Below are positions 1-12,317 of a stretch of DNA of 46,479 bases, in pieces. The notes under the pieces were generated by a model. That model was given only the letters and a program-made list of their open reading frames with translations, was not told the DNA's origin and did no database searches. Within the stretch, counting starts at the first letter, position 1. Each line of letters opens with the position of its first letter. The DNA lies in the NCBI GenBank assembly GCA_964651395.1, contig CAZYXZ010000017.1, forward strand, positions 1 through 46,479. Direction: 5' to 3'. A program made the position numbers and the translations under genes. This stretch comes from CAZYXZ01 sp964651395 (GTDB lineage Bacteria > Actinomycetota > Actinomycetes > BP-191).

Positions 1-1403
1 TCGTGAAGGTGGACCGCGACGAGGTCCTGCTCGACATCGGCTACAAGACCGAGGGGGTCATCCCCTCCCGCGAGCTGTCCATCAAGCACGACGTGGACCC
101 GCACGACGTGGTCAGCGTCGGCGACGAGATCGAGGCCCTGGTTCTCCAGAAGGAGGACAAGGAGGGCCGCCTGATCCTGTCCAAGAAGCGTGCGCAGTAC
201 GAGCGCGCCTGGGGCACGATCGAGAAGATCAAGGACGAGGACGGCATCGTCACCGGCACCGTCATCGAGGTGGTCAAGGGCGGCCTGATCCTCGACATCG
301 GCCTCCGCGGCTTCCTGCCCGCGAGCCTCGTCGAGATGCGGCGGGTCCGCGACCTGCAGCCGTACGTCGGCCGCCAGCTCGAGGCGAAGATCATCGAGCT
401 GGACAAGAACCGCAACAACGTCGTCCTGTCCCGCCGCTCCTGGCTCGAGCAGACGCAGAGCGAGGTGCGCCAGACCTTCCTGCAGACGCTGCAGAAGGGC
501 CAGGTCCGCTCCGGTGTCGTCTCCTCCATCGTCAACTTCGGCGCGTTCGTCGACCTCGGCGGCGTCGACGGCCTCGTGCACGTCTCCGAGCTGTCCTGGA
601 AGCACATCGACCACCCGAGCGAGGTCGTCGAGGTCGGCCAGGAGGTCGAGGTCGAGGTGCTCGACGTCGACCTGGACCGCGAGCGGGTCTCGCTCTCGCT
701 GAAGGCCACGCAGGAAGACCCGTGGCGCCAGTTCGCCCGGACCCACCAGATCGGCCAGGTCGTCCCGGGCCGGGTCACGAAGCTGGTGCCGTTCGGCGCG
801 TTCGTGCGCGTCGACGAGGGCATCGAGGGCCTCGTCCACATCTCGGAGCTGGCCGAGCGCCACGTGGAGATCCCCGAGCAGGTCGTGAACGTCGGCGAGG
901 AGATCTCGGTCAAGGTCATCGACATCGACCTGGAGCGTCGTCGAATCTCGCTGTCACTGAAGCAGGCGAGCGAGGGCACCATCGGCGAGGCCGTGGGCTT
1001 CGACCCCTCCCAGTACGGCATGGAGATGCAGTACGACGAGGCCGGCAACTACGTCTACCCGGAGGGCTTCGACGAGTCCACCGGCGAGTGGAAGCCCGGC
1101 TTCGAGGAGCAGCGGGCCGAGTGGGAGGCGCAGTACGCCGCCGCGCAGGCCCGCTACGAGGAGCACCAGCGCCAGGTCGCCGAGGCGGCCGCCGCCGCTG
1201 CGGCCGCGGCGCCCGCGGAGTCCGACGTCTCCGCAACCTCCGGCGGGGCCGACGACGAGGGCCGGCTGGCCGGCGACAGCGCGCTGTCCGCGCTGCGCGA
1301 CAGTCTGGCCGCCGCGGATGCGGCCGGTGATGCGTCGGCGGCCGAGGAGTCGGCAGCCGAGGAGAACGCTCCGGCAGCAGGGGCCGAGGAAACAGAGTCC
1401 TGA
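1..1403 (+). CDS. rpsA: 30S ribosomal protein S1 (5' end outside the window)
   Basis: Ribosomal protein S1 binds mRNA on the 30S subunit and helps place it for initiation. The reading frame is open from the window edge; the GTG at position 3 is an internal valine (…VKVDRDEVLLDIG is mid-domain in actinobacterial S1), so about 45 N-terminal residues lie outside. The visible 466 residues hold the end of S1 motif 1 and three full S1 OB-fold motifs, at about 70-137, 156-225 and 241-312, each with a GAFVDLGG- or GLVHVSEL-type signature. After them comes a Tyr/Glu-rich segment and a low-complexity Ala/Glu/Ser tail (about 390-466) with a run of alanines. Four S1 motifs and such a tail are usual in Actinomycetes. 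The stop codon overlaps the proposed coaE start. Confidence 0.97.
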   Translation, partial: VKVDRDEVLLDIGYKTEGVIPSRELSIKHDVDPHDVVSVGDEIEALVLQKEDKEGRLILSKKRAQYERAWGTIEKIKDEDGIVTGTVIEVVKGGLILDIGLRGFLPASLVEMRRVRDLQPYVGRQLEAKIIELDKNRNNVVLSRRSWLEQTQSEVRQTFLQTLQKGQVRSGVVSSIVNFGAFVDLGGVDGLVHVSELSWKHIDHPSEVVEVGQEVEVEVLDVDLDRERVSLSLKATQEDPWRQFARTHQIGQVVPGRVTKLVPFGAFVRVDEGIEGLVHISELAERHVEIPEQVVNVGEEISVKVIDIDLERRRISLSLKQASEGTIGEAVGFDPSQYGMEMQYDEAGNYVYPEGFDESTGEWKPGFEEQRAEWEAQYAAAQARYEEHQRQVAEAAAAAAAAAPAESDVSATSGGADDEGRLAGDSALSALRDSLAAADAAGDASAAEESAAEENAPAAGAEETES

Positions 1404-2008
1404 GCCGAGGGCTTCGGGTCGGGCTCACCGGGGGGATCGGCTCCGGGAAGAGCGAGGTGTCCCGGCTGCTGGCCGGGCACGGGGCCGTGGTCGTCGACTA
1501 CGACCGGATCGCGCACGAGGTGGTGGCGCCCGGTACGCCGGGGCTCGCCGCCCTCGTCGCGGAGTTCGGCCCCGAGGTCCTGGATGACGACGGGGCCCTC
1601 GACCGGCAGCGCGTGGCCGACCTGGTCTTCGGCGACCCCGAGGCGCTCCAGCGGCTCAACGGGATCGTGCACCCGCTGGTCGGCGCCGCCGCCGCAGCGC
1701 TGATGGCGGGCCTGCCCGCGGACGCGATCGTCGTCCACGACGTACCGCTGCTGGTGGAGACCGGCTCGGCCAAGGGCTTCGACGTGGTCGTCGTGGTCGC
1801 CGCCAGCCCGGAGACCCAGGTGGACCGGCTGGTCGGCCTGCGGGGGATGGCGGAGGCGGACGCCCGGGCGCGGATCGCCGCCCAGGCCCCGTTGGCCGAC
1901 AAGGTCGCGGTGGCCGACCACGTGATCGACAATGACGGGCCGATGGAGGCGCTGGCGCCTCAGGTCGAGGTGGTCTGGGCGGACCTGCGCAGACGCGCCG
2001 AAAGGTGA
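1400..2008 (+). CDS. coaE: Dephospho-CoA kinase, apparent CTG start
   Basis: CoaE phosphorylates the ribose 3'-OH of dephospho-CoA, the last step of coenzyme A synthesis in the cytosol. The frame gives GLTGGIGSGKSEVSRLL, the P-loop, at about residues 8-24, then a DYDRIAHEVV segment (Asp of the CoA-binding region) and a conserved VVHDVPLLVE motif. The first GTG (1457) lies after the P-loop and would remove it. Upstream in frame, back to the stop at 1328-1330, there is no ATG, GTG or TTG; the only initiator-like codon is CTG at 1400, overlapping the rpsA stop as CTGA, with GAGGA at 1386-1390 nine bases upstream. The product would be 202 aa, normal for the family. rpsA-coaE is a conserved pair, here translationally coupled. 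The function is sure; the start is inferred. Confidence 0.93.
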   Translation: MSRGLRVGLTGGIGSGKSEVSRLLAGHGAVVVDYDRIAHEVVAPGTPGLAALVAEFGPEVLDDDGALDRQRVADLVFGDPEALQRLNGIVHPLVGAAAAALMAGLPADAIVVHDVPLLVETGSAKGFDVVVVVAASPETQVDRLVGLRGMAEADARARIAAQAPLADKVAVADHVIDNDGPMEALAPQVEVVWADLRRRAER

Positions 2009-2114
2009 CGCGCGGGTGAGAAACACCTAGCAGCCGCAACGGAATGGCCCGGACCGTCGTTGGTCGGGCTATCGGTCACCGTATGGTCGGTGCCCGAAGG
2101 GGGAGTCCTTCCCT

Positions 2115-2157
2115 GGCTCGGACCGCGCTAAACGGCCCGAGCCTCGGTATTTCCGAG
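2115..2157 (+). promoter_or_regulatory. Two adjacent hairpins in the leader of the 2171 gene
   Basis: The 162-bp gap after coaE holds an inverted repeat GGCTCGG/CCGAGCC (2115-2121 with 2137-2143, 15-nt loop) directly followed by CTCGG-TATTT-CCGAG (2143-2157). The right arm of the second hairpin runs into the purine-rich Shine-Dalgarno-like GAGAGG (2155-2160) ten bases before the ATG at 2171, so folding would partly hide it. This could tune translation, or be chance in GC-rich DNA. No known riboswitch family was recognised in the gap. Confidence 0.3.
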
Positions 2158-2170
2158 AGGCCCGTGGCTG

Positions 2171-3340
2171 ATGCGCTTGCGCGCTCTTGCACGCCGGATC
2201 GACCAGCTCAGCCAGGGTTCCGTCCTGGTCCGCCTCCAGGCGCTGCTCGTGGTGCTCGTCCTGCACCTGGGCGTGTTCTCCGTGGCGTTCGACACCGGGG
2301 GGCGTGCGGTGCTCACCGGTCCGGTCGCGCTGGCCGCCCGGTTCCCCGACATCCGGCTGCCGGAGGGGTCAGCCGGGATGGTGGCGAGCCGGGTGCCGGC
2401 GCGGCCGGCCCCGCGTGCCAGCGAGACCGCCGCCAGCCGGGCGGGAGGTCCGCGCCCGCCGGCGACCCCGCGCTGGATCCCGAGCGGCACGGGCATGTGG
2501 ACCCACCTCTGGTCCCGGACCGAGCACGGGCACACGCTGTCCGTGGTGCGGCGGGCCCAGGAGGCCGGTCTCTCGCACCTGTACGTGCGCACGGGCACGC
2601 GCAAGGGCGGCTTCGACGCCCAGCGCACCCTGAACCAGCTGCTGAAGGCCACGCGCGGCACCGGGATCAAGGTCATCGCGTGGGACTTCCCGATCCTCAA
2701 CGACCCGATCGCCGACGCCCGCCGGCTCGCCGCCGCCGCCAACTACGTCGCCCCCGGCACCACCGAGCGGGTCGCCGCCGTGGCCCCGGACATCGAGACG
2801 GCCGCCGAGGGGACCAAGATCAACACCCCGCGCATGGACGCGTACTTCCGCGAGCTGCGCCGGCTGCTCCCTGCGCACATCCCGATCCTGGCCACGGTCC
2901 CGTGGCCGTCCGAGCACCGGGTCGGCAAGTACCCGTACTGGGTGGCCGGCAAGTGGGCCGACGCGATCGTGCCCATGGCGTACTGGATCAACCGGGACCC
3001 GTCGACCGTCACGCGGCAGTCGATCGAGCGGCTGGCCGGCTACGGCAAGCCGATCCTCCCGGCCGGCCAGGCGTACGACCCGCGCATCGACGTGCCCAGC
3101 CTGAACATCGGGCCACCGAACGCCGCCCAGATGCGGGCGTTCTTCCTCACGGCCCGGCACTATGGCGCCCCGTCGGTGAGCCTGTGGGTCTGGAACACGG
3201 CCAACGCGACGCAGTGGCACGAGCTGAGCAAGGCCCGCGTCCTGTTCCCGCTGCGCGACCTCACCGGTGCGGTCATCGGCGACGCCACCCGTACCGTGCG
3301 GCTTCCGGTGCCGAACGAGGTTGTCCGAGCCGAGAGCTAG
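2171..3340 (+). CDS. Membrane-anchored TIM-barrel, glycoside-hydrolase-like protein
   Basis: 389 aa. A basic N-terminus (MRLRALARR) is followed by a hydrophobic segment at about 23-45, so the protein is probably anchored with its bulk outside the cell. A Pro/Ala-rich linker (about 70-105) leads to a globular domain (about 110-385) with alternating strands and helices and acidic/aromatic motifs typical of TIM-barrel hydrolases: VIAWDFPI, VAPDIETA, IVPMAYW, SLWVWN. No specific family or substrate can be named; a cell-wall or polysaccharide role is a guess. The ATG at 2171 has GAGAGG ten bases upstream. The stop is nine bases before uvrB, but a promoter-like element for uvrB lies inside the end of this gene, so the two need not be co-transcribed. 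Confidence 0.72.
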   Translation: MRLRALARRIDQLSQGSVLVRLQALLVVLVLHLGVFSVAFDTGGRAVLTGPVALAARFPDIRLPEGSAGMVASRVPARPAPRASETAASRAGGPRPPATPRWIPSGTGMWTHLWSRTEHGHTLSVVRRAQEAGLSHLYVRTGTRKGGFDAQRTLNQLLKATRGTGIKVIAWDFPILNDPIADARRLAAAANYVAPGTTERVAAVAPDIETAAEGTKINTPRMDAYFRELRRLLPAHIPILATVPWPSEHRVGKYPYWVAGKWADAIVPMAYWINRDPSTVTRQSIERLAGYGKPILPAGQAYDPRIDVPSLNIGPPNAAQMRAFFLTARHYGAPSVSLWVWNTANATQWHELSKARVLFPLRDLTGAVIGDATRTVRLPVPNEVVRAES

Positions 3341-3343
3341 TCT
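3321..3343 (+). promoter_or_regulatory. PafBC/RecA-NDp-like DNA-damage promoter of uvrB
   Basis: TTGTCCGAG (3321-3329), eight bases, then TAGTCT (3338-3343), six bases before the GTG start of uvrB. The RecA-independent DNA-damage promoter described in mycobacteria (bound by PafBC) has consensus TTGTCRGTG-N8-TAN3T; this site keeps the N8 spacing, the TAN3T box and seven of nine bases of the upstream half. The position predicts a leaderless uvrB transcript. The call rests on pattern matching only. Confidence 0.6.
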
Positions 3344-3349
3344 CAGCGG

Positions 3350-5446
<2,097 letters not shown>

Positions 5447-5455
5447 CCCCACCCC

Positions 5456-5500
5456 GTTGAGGTGGGTGTTTCAGCCCACGGCGGGAACACCCACCGCAAC
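5456..5500 (+). repeat. 45-bp palindromic repeat, copy 1
   Basis: A hairpin just after the uvrB stop: arms 5456-5470 and 5486-5500 pair over 15 bp with one A-G mismatch around a 15-nt loop. A second 45-bp copy lies inverted at 5581-5625, and 38 of 45 positions agree between them. It sits between convergent genes and could end transcription from uvrB, although no T-run follows. Confidence 0.7.
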
Positions 5501-5533
5501 GCGTCCGTGGCCCCGTGCTCGGCGATTGCGTCG

Positions 5534-5543
5534 NNNNNNNNNN
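5534..5543. other. Assembly gap (10 N) between the inverted repeats
   Basis: Ten undetermined bases lie between the two inverted 45-bp repeats. Strong hairpins are a common cause of broken reads, so the run of N is probably a placeholder and the true spacer length is unknown. Confidence 0.95.
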
Positions 5544-5580
5544 GGCATGGGACGCGCCCGGCAGCCGCACCCCCCACCCG

Positions 5581-5625
5581 GTTGGGGGGGGTGTTCCCCC
5601 CAACGGCTGAAACTCCCACCTCAAC
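5581..5625 (-). repeat. 45-bp palindromic repeat, copy 2 (inverted)
   Basis: Read on the minus strand this matches copy 1 at 38 of 45 positions. Bases 5605-5627 alone are the reverse complement of 5454-5476 at 22 of 23 positions. It has its own 9-bp perfect stem (5581-5589 with 5596-5604, 6-nt loop). It ends six bases from the stop of the minus-strand hydrolase gene, so the pair may be a bidirectional terminator, or a small mobile palindromic element. Confidence 0.7.
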
Positions 5626-5630
5626 GGTTG

Positions 5631-6287
5631 TCACCAGCCGCGGGCGCGCCACTCGGGGAGCGACGGGCGCTCACGGCCCAGGGTCGTGTCCTTGCCGTGG
5701 CCGGGGTAGACCCAGGTCTCGTCCGGCAGCGGCTCGAAGAGCTTGGTCTCCAGGTCGTTCATCAGCCGGGCGAAGTTCTCCGCGTCGCCCCAGGTGTTGC
5801 CGGGGCCGCCGGGGAACAGCGAGTCGCCGCTGAACAGGTGCGGCGCTCCCTCGGGGTCGTCGTAGCGGAAGGCCAGTCCGCCCGGCGTGTGGCCGACGAG
5901 GTGGATCGCGGTGATGCGGGCGTCCCCGACGGCGATCTCCTCGCCGTCGGCGATCACGCCGTCCATGTCGACCGGCATCATCGGCAGGTCCGCCTCGTGG
6001 CAGCGCAGGGTGGCCCGGGTCGCCTCGCGCAGCGCCGCGAGTGCCGTCACGTGGTCCGGGTGACCGTGCGTCTGCAGCACCTCGACCAGGGGGTCGTCGC
6101 CGAGCGCGGCCAGGATCCGGTCCGGCTCGGCGGCTCCGTCCACCAGGACCGTCTCCCCGGTACGGGCGCAGCGCAGCAGGTAGACATCGTTGTCATAGGG
6201 GCCGACGGCCAGCTTCGTGATCCGCAGACCGGGCAGCTCTCGCACGTCCGGAGGGCCCCCAACGGCGACGTCCCCGGTGTAGGGCAT
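5631..6287 (-). CDS. MBL-fold metallo-hydrolase (glyoxalase II-like)
   Basis: 218 aa metallo-beta-lactamase-fold enzyme. The zinc motif THGHPDH supplies H74, H76, D78 and H79; HLVGHTPGG, FSGDSLF and YPGHGKDT supply the remaining ligands. The layout matches hydroxyacylglutathione hydrolase-like proteins that cleave thioesters, but the real substrate is unknown. In actinobacteria a member of this family commonly lies between uvrB and uvrA. The ATG shares one base with the stop of the upstream cupredoxin gene (TGATG), so the two are co-translated. No signal peptide is present, so it is cytosolic. Confidence 0.9.
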   Translation of the reverse strand: MPYTGDVAVGGPPDVRELPGLRITKLAVGPYDNDVYLLRCARTGETVLVDGAAEPDRILAALGDDPLVEVLQTHGHPDHVTALAALREATRATLRCHEADLPMMPVDMDGVIADGEEIAVGDARITAIHLVGHTPGGLAFRYDDPEGAPHLFSGDSLFPGGPGNTWGDAENFARLMNDLETKLFEPLPDETWVYPGHGKDTTLGRERPSLPEWRARGW

Positions 6288-6955
6288 CAGCCGGAACGGC
6301 GCCGGGTCGAGGCGAAGAGGGCGGCGCAGAGGGCGACCATCGCGGCGGTGGCGCCGCCCATCAGGGCGATGAAGCCGCTGGTCGTCTTCTCCTCCTCCTC
6401 GCGGCGCCGCTTGATGTCGTCGAGGACCGCGTTGCCCTCGATGCCGGGCACGATGAACGGCGTCTCCGTCGCCTTGGGGTCGCCGTCGCCGGCCGGCCCC
6501 GCGACCGGAGTCCCGCTCGTGCTCGGCGTAGCGCTCGGGGACGGGGCCACCGGGCTCGGGCTGGTGGTCGGCGCGGTGGTGGCCGCGGCCCCGCCGCCGA
6601 CGACGACCTGGCCCACCATGCCGAGGCTGGCGTGCGGCGTGCAGTAGTAGTCGTAGGTCCCGGCCGCGGTGAACGTGACCTCGTACGTCTGGCCCTGGGC
6701 GGTGAGCTGTCCGTCACCCACCGGTGAGGCGGCGTCCGGGTTGCCGCTGGTGCCGCCGGTCACCGTGTGCGGGGCGCTGCCGGTGTTCGTCCAGGTCACC
6801 TTGCCGCCGACCGCGACCCGGACGGTGGCCGGCGTGAACTTGAAGTCGTCGCCGGCGGCGACGGCGCCGGTGGTCTGGGCCTGCGCCGCCGGCACCCAGG
6901 GGACGGCGAGGAGTGCGACCAGGGGAAGCAGGGCGAGCCGGCGCGCGTTCGTCAT
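6287..6955 (-). CDS. Secreted, C-terminally anchored cupredoxin (plastocyanin-like)
   Basis: 222 aa. A Sec signal peptide (about 1-26, ending AQA) leads to a type-I copper domain (about 33-118) with likely ligands H63, C105, H108 and M113 (YYCTPHASLGM, a C-x2-H-x4-M loop). Then come a Pro/Ser/Thr-rich linker (about 122-165), a charged KRRREEEEK stretch and a C-terminal transmembrane helix (about 196-216) ending in TRRRSG. The copper domain should therefore sit outside the membrane on a flexible tether; an electron-carrier role is inferred. The ATG at 6955 is chosen because the signal peptide starts there. It is divergent from uvrA with about 50 bp between. A lipoprotein relative is at 44042-44551. 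Confidence 0.85.
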   Translation of the reverse strand: MTNARRLALLPLVALLAVPWVPAAQAQTTGAVAAGDDFKFTPATVRVAVGGKVTWTNTGSAPHTVTGGTSGNPDAASPVGDGQLTAQGQTYEVTFTAAGTYDYYCTPHASLGMVGQVVVGGGAAATTAPTTSPSPVAPSPSATPSTSGTPVAGPAGDGDPKATETPFIVPGIEGNAVLDDIKRRREEEEKTTSGFIALMGGATAAMVALCAALFASTRRRSG

Positions 6956-6976
6956 GGGCCGGGACTCTATCCAACC

Positions 6977-6999
6977 CTGTCGGACCCGCCAGTTAGGGT
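6977..6999 (+). promoter_or_regulatory. PafBC/RecA-NDp-like DNA-damage promoter of uvrA
   Basis: CTGTCGGAC (6977-6985), eight bases, then TAGGGT (6994-6999), seven bases before the ATG of uvrA. The N8 spacing and TAN3T box match the mycobacterial RecA-independent damage consensus TTGTCRGTG-N8-TAN3T, with six of nine bases in the upstream half. It closely resembles the uvrB element (both TGTC-S-GA). No Shine-Dalgarno is seen, so uvrA mRNA is probably leaderless. Confidence 0.6.
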
Positions 7000-7006
7000 G
7001 CATCCA

Positions 7007-9881
<2,875 letters not shown>

Positions 9882-9907
<26 letters not shown>

Positions 9908-10295
9908 CCTGGTCCATGTCGACGTCGTTGCGCTCCTCGCCGGCCGGCACGATGGCCTCTGTCGCATCGAGGAAGTCGGAGACCGCCTGCGCGGGGACGC
10001 GCACCACGCACGTGCGGCCGTCGTGATCGAGCTCGACGACCACGCGGCCACCCGCCGAGCTCGGTCGAACGCGCACGTCACCCTCTCCGGTCGCGCGGTC
10101 CATGCCCCACCGCAGGAAGTCGCGGAGGATCGACCAGCGGCCACGCGGCAGGGCCGGGTGGTCGGGCTCCGCCGCGATCCACAGCGTCACGGCGAGCGGG
10201 TCTCTCCGGCTCCAGCCGAGGCGCAGCACGGTGCGGTGGTTGCGACCACTGCGACCCCCGTCGTCGATGACGATGTCGGTTGTCACGTCATCCAT
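9882..10295 (-). CDS. SsgA-family sporulation/cell-division regulator
   Basis: 137 aa. SsgA-like proteins are actinobacterial factors that guide septum placement, for example SsgB recruiting FtsZ in Streptomyces. Family features seen are the LRLGWSRRDPLAVTLWI opening, the WSILRDFLRWGMD block, GEGDVRVRPS, and the closing PAQAVSDFL…VPAGEERNDVDMDQVI. Which paralogue type it is cannot be told. The ATG at 10295 is preferred over one at 10343 because GAGGG lies at the right distance upstream and the length suits the family. It overlaps the end of uvrA convergently and is divergent from uvrC. Confidence 0.83.
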
Positions 10296-10347
10296 CAGAC
10301 CAACCCTCACCTGGCTGCCTGGCGTGGGGCTCACAGTAGCCAATCTC

Positions 10348-10353
10348 TAGACT
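10348..10353 (+). promoter_or_regulatory. -10-like box of a leaderless uvrC transcript
   Basis: TAGACT ends six bases before the uvrC ATG and no Shine-Dalgarno is present, so transcription would start at or next to the ATG. The -10 shape matches those before uvrA and uvrB (TAN3T), but no TTGTCRGTG-like half is found at N8, so damage control by the same factor is not supported here. Confidence 0.4.
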
Positions 10354-10359
10354 TCCCAC

Positions 10360-12306
10360 ATGGCTGACCCGGCCACCTACCGCCCCGCGGCCGGCACCGT
10401 CCCCGACGCGCCGGGCGTCTACCGGTTCCGGGACGCGGGCGGACGGGTCATCTACGTCGGCAAGGCGAAGAGCCTGCGCAGCCGCCTGGGCAGCTACTTC
10501 CAGGACGTCCGGGCGCTGCACCAGCGCACGCGCACGATGGTGGAGAGCGCCTCCGCGGTCGACTGGGTGGTCGTCAAGAACGAGGTCGAGGCGCTCCAGC
10601 TCGAGTACAGCTGGATCAAGGAGTTCGACCCGCGGTTCAACGTCCGCTACCGCGACGACAAGAGCTACCCGAGCCTTGCCATCACCTTCGACGAGGAGTA
10701 CCCGCGGGCGATGGTGATGCGCGGCCCGCGCCGGAAGGGAGTGCGCTACTTCGGCCCGTACTCGCATGCCTGGGCGATCCGGGAGACGCTCGACCTGCTG
10801 CTGCGGGTCTTCCCGGTGCGCACCTGCTCACCCGGTGTCTTCCGACGGTGCCGACAGGCGAACCGGCCGTGCCTGCTCGCGGACATCGGCAAGTGCTCGG
10901 CGCCCTGCGTGGGCCGGGTCACGCCGGCCGAGCACCGGGAGATCGCCGAGCAGCTCGCCGACGTCCTCGCCGGTCACGCCGACCAGCACCTGCGGCGGCT
11001 CGAGAAGGAGATGGCCGTGGCCGCCGCCGAGCTCGAGTACGAGCGTGCCGCCCGGCTGCGTGACGACCTCGCGGCTGTGCGCCGAGCCATGGAGAAGCAG
11101 GCCGTCGTGCTCCAGCCCGGCACCGACGCGGACGTGGTCGGCCTGGTGGAGGACCCGCTCGAGGCCGCCGTGCAGGTGTTCCACGTCCGTGACGGCCGGG
11201 TGCGCGGCCAGCGCGGCTGGGTGGTGGACAAGGTCGAGGACCTCGACACCCCGGCACTCGTGGGCGGCTTCCTGGAGCGCCTCTACGGCGAGCGGCCGGA
11301 CGAGGTGCCGCGGACGGTGCTGGTGCCGGCGCTGCCGGCGGACCGCGAGCCGATGCAGGCGTGGCTGGCCGGCATGCGCGGCGGCCCGGTCGAGATCCGC
11401 GTGCCCAGCCGTGGCGACAAGCGTGCCCTGATGGAGACGGTGGAGCGCAACGCTGGGCAGTCGTTCACGCTGCACAAGCTGCGGCGCGCCGGCGACCTGT
11501 CCGCGCGCAGCCGCGCGCTGGCGGAGATCCAGGCGGCGCTCGACCTGCCCGAGGCGCCGCTGCGGATCGAGTCGTTCGACATCTCGAACCTGCAGGGCAC
11601 CAACGTCGTCGCGTCGATGGTCGTGTTCGAGGACGGCCTCGCGCGCAAGTCGGAGTACCGGCGGTTCGAGGTCCGCACCGTCGAGGGCCAGGACGACGTC
11701 GCCTCGATGCACGAGGTGGTCCGCCGGCGCTTCGCCCGTTATCTCGCGGAGACGAAGGACGCCGCGATGGAAGCCTGCCTCGACGACGAGACGGTGACCA
11801 CCAAACCCGCCAAGTTCGCGTACCCGCCCAACCTGCTGGTCGTCGACGGCGGCGCCGTGCAGGTCGCGGCGGCCGAGCGGGCCCTGGCCGAGCTGGGGAT
11901 CACCGGCGTGAGCGTCGCGGGACTGGCCAAGCGGCTCGAGGAGGTCTGGCTGCCCGGGCGCGAGGAGCCGGTCGTCCTGCCCCGGGCCAGTGAAGGCCTC
12001 TACCTGCTCCAGCGGATCCGCGACGAGGCGCACCGGTTCGCCATCGCCTACCACCGGCAGAAGCGCAGCCGGTCGATGACGACCAGCGCGCTCGACGCGG
12101 TGCCCGGTCTCGGGGAGACGCGACGGCGCGCCCTGCTGCGGAAGTTCGGATCGGTCAAGCGGCTGGCGGCGGCCACGGCCGAGGAGATCGCGGAGACGCC
12201 GGGCATCGGACCGCGCACCGCGCTCGCGGTGCGCGAGGCGCTGGCCACGCATCGTCCGGCGCCGAGCGTCGATCCGGCCACCGGCGAGATCCTGACCGAC
12301 GACTAG
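10360..12306 (+). CDS. uvrC: UvrABC excinuclease subunit C
   Basis: UvrC makes both incisions around the lesion held by UvrB. 648 aa. The N-terminal GIY-YIG nuclease (GVYRFRDAGGRVIYVGKAKS, about 20-40) makes the 3' cut. A cysteine-bearing region (about 150-185) and a UVR domain (about 206-240, LEYERAARLRDDLAAV) that binds UvrB follow. The RNase H-like nuclease (ESFDISNLQG … LLVVDGGAVQV) makes the 5' cut, and tandem helix-hairpin-helix motifs (VPGLGETRRRALL, TPGIGPRTALAV) close the protein. The stop is 11 bases before rapZ, starting a long co-directional run to tpiA. Confidence 0.98.
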   Translation: MADPATYRPAAGTVPDAPGVYRFRDAGGRVIYVGKAKSLRSRLGSYFQDVRALHQRTRTMVESASAVDWVVVKNEVEALQLEYSWIKEFDPRFNVRYRDDKSYPSLAITFDEEYPRAMVMRGPRRKGVRYFGPYSHAWAIRETLDLLLRVFPVRTCSPGVFRRCRQANRPCLLADIGKCSAPCVGRVTPAEHREIAEQLADVLAGHADQHLRRLEKEMAVAAAELEYERAARLRDDLAAVRRAMEKQAVVLQPGTDADVVGLVEDPLEAAVQVFHVRDGRVRGQRGWVVDKVEDLDTPALVGGFLERLYGERPDEVPRTVLVPALPADREPMQAWLAGMRGGPVEIRVPSRGDKRALMETVERNAGQSFTLHKLRRAGDLSARSRALAEIQAALDLPEAPLRIESFDISNLQGTNVVASMVVFEDGLARKSEYRRFEVRTVEGQDDVASMHEVVRRRFARYLAETKDAAMEACLDDETVTTKPAKFAYPPNLLVVDGGAVQVAAAERALAELGITGVSVAGLAKRLEEVWLPGREEPVVLPRASEGLYLLQRIRDEAHRFAIAYHRQKRSRSMTTSALDAVPGLGETRRRALLRKFGSVKRLAAATAEEIAETPGIGPRTALAVREALATHRPAPSVDPATGEILTDD

Positions 12307-12317
12307 GCTGCCCCTTC

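Noticed and set aside
3..5. GTG at position 3 as the rpsA start
   Set aside because: It falls inside S1 motif 1; the true start lies before the window.
1457..1459. GTG as the coaE start
   Set aside because: It would remove the P-loop GGIGSGKS needed for ATP binding.
2084..2092. TGGTCGGTG before the TIM-barrel gene as a damage-promoter half
   Set aside because: The expected TAN3T box eight bases downstream is absent (GGGAGT).
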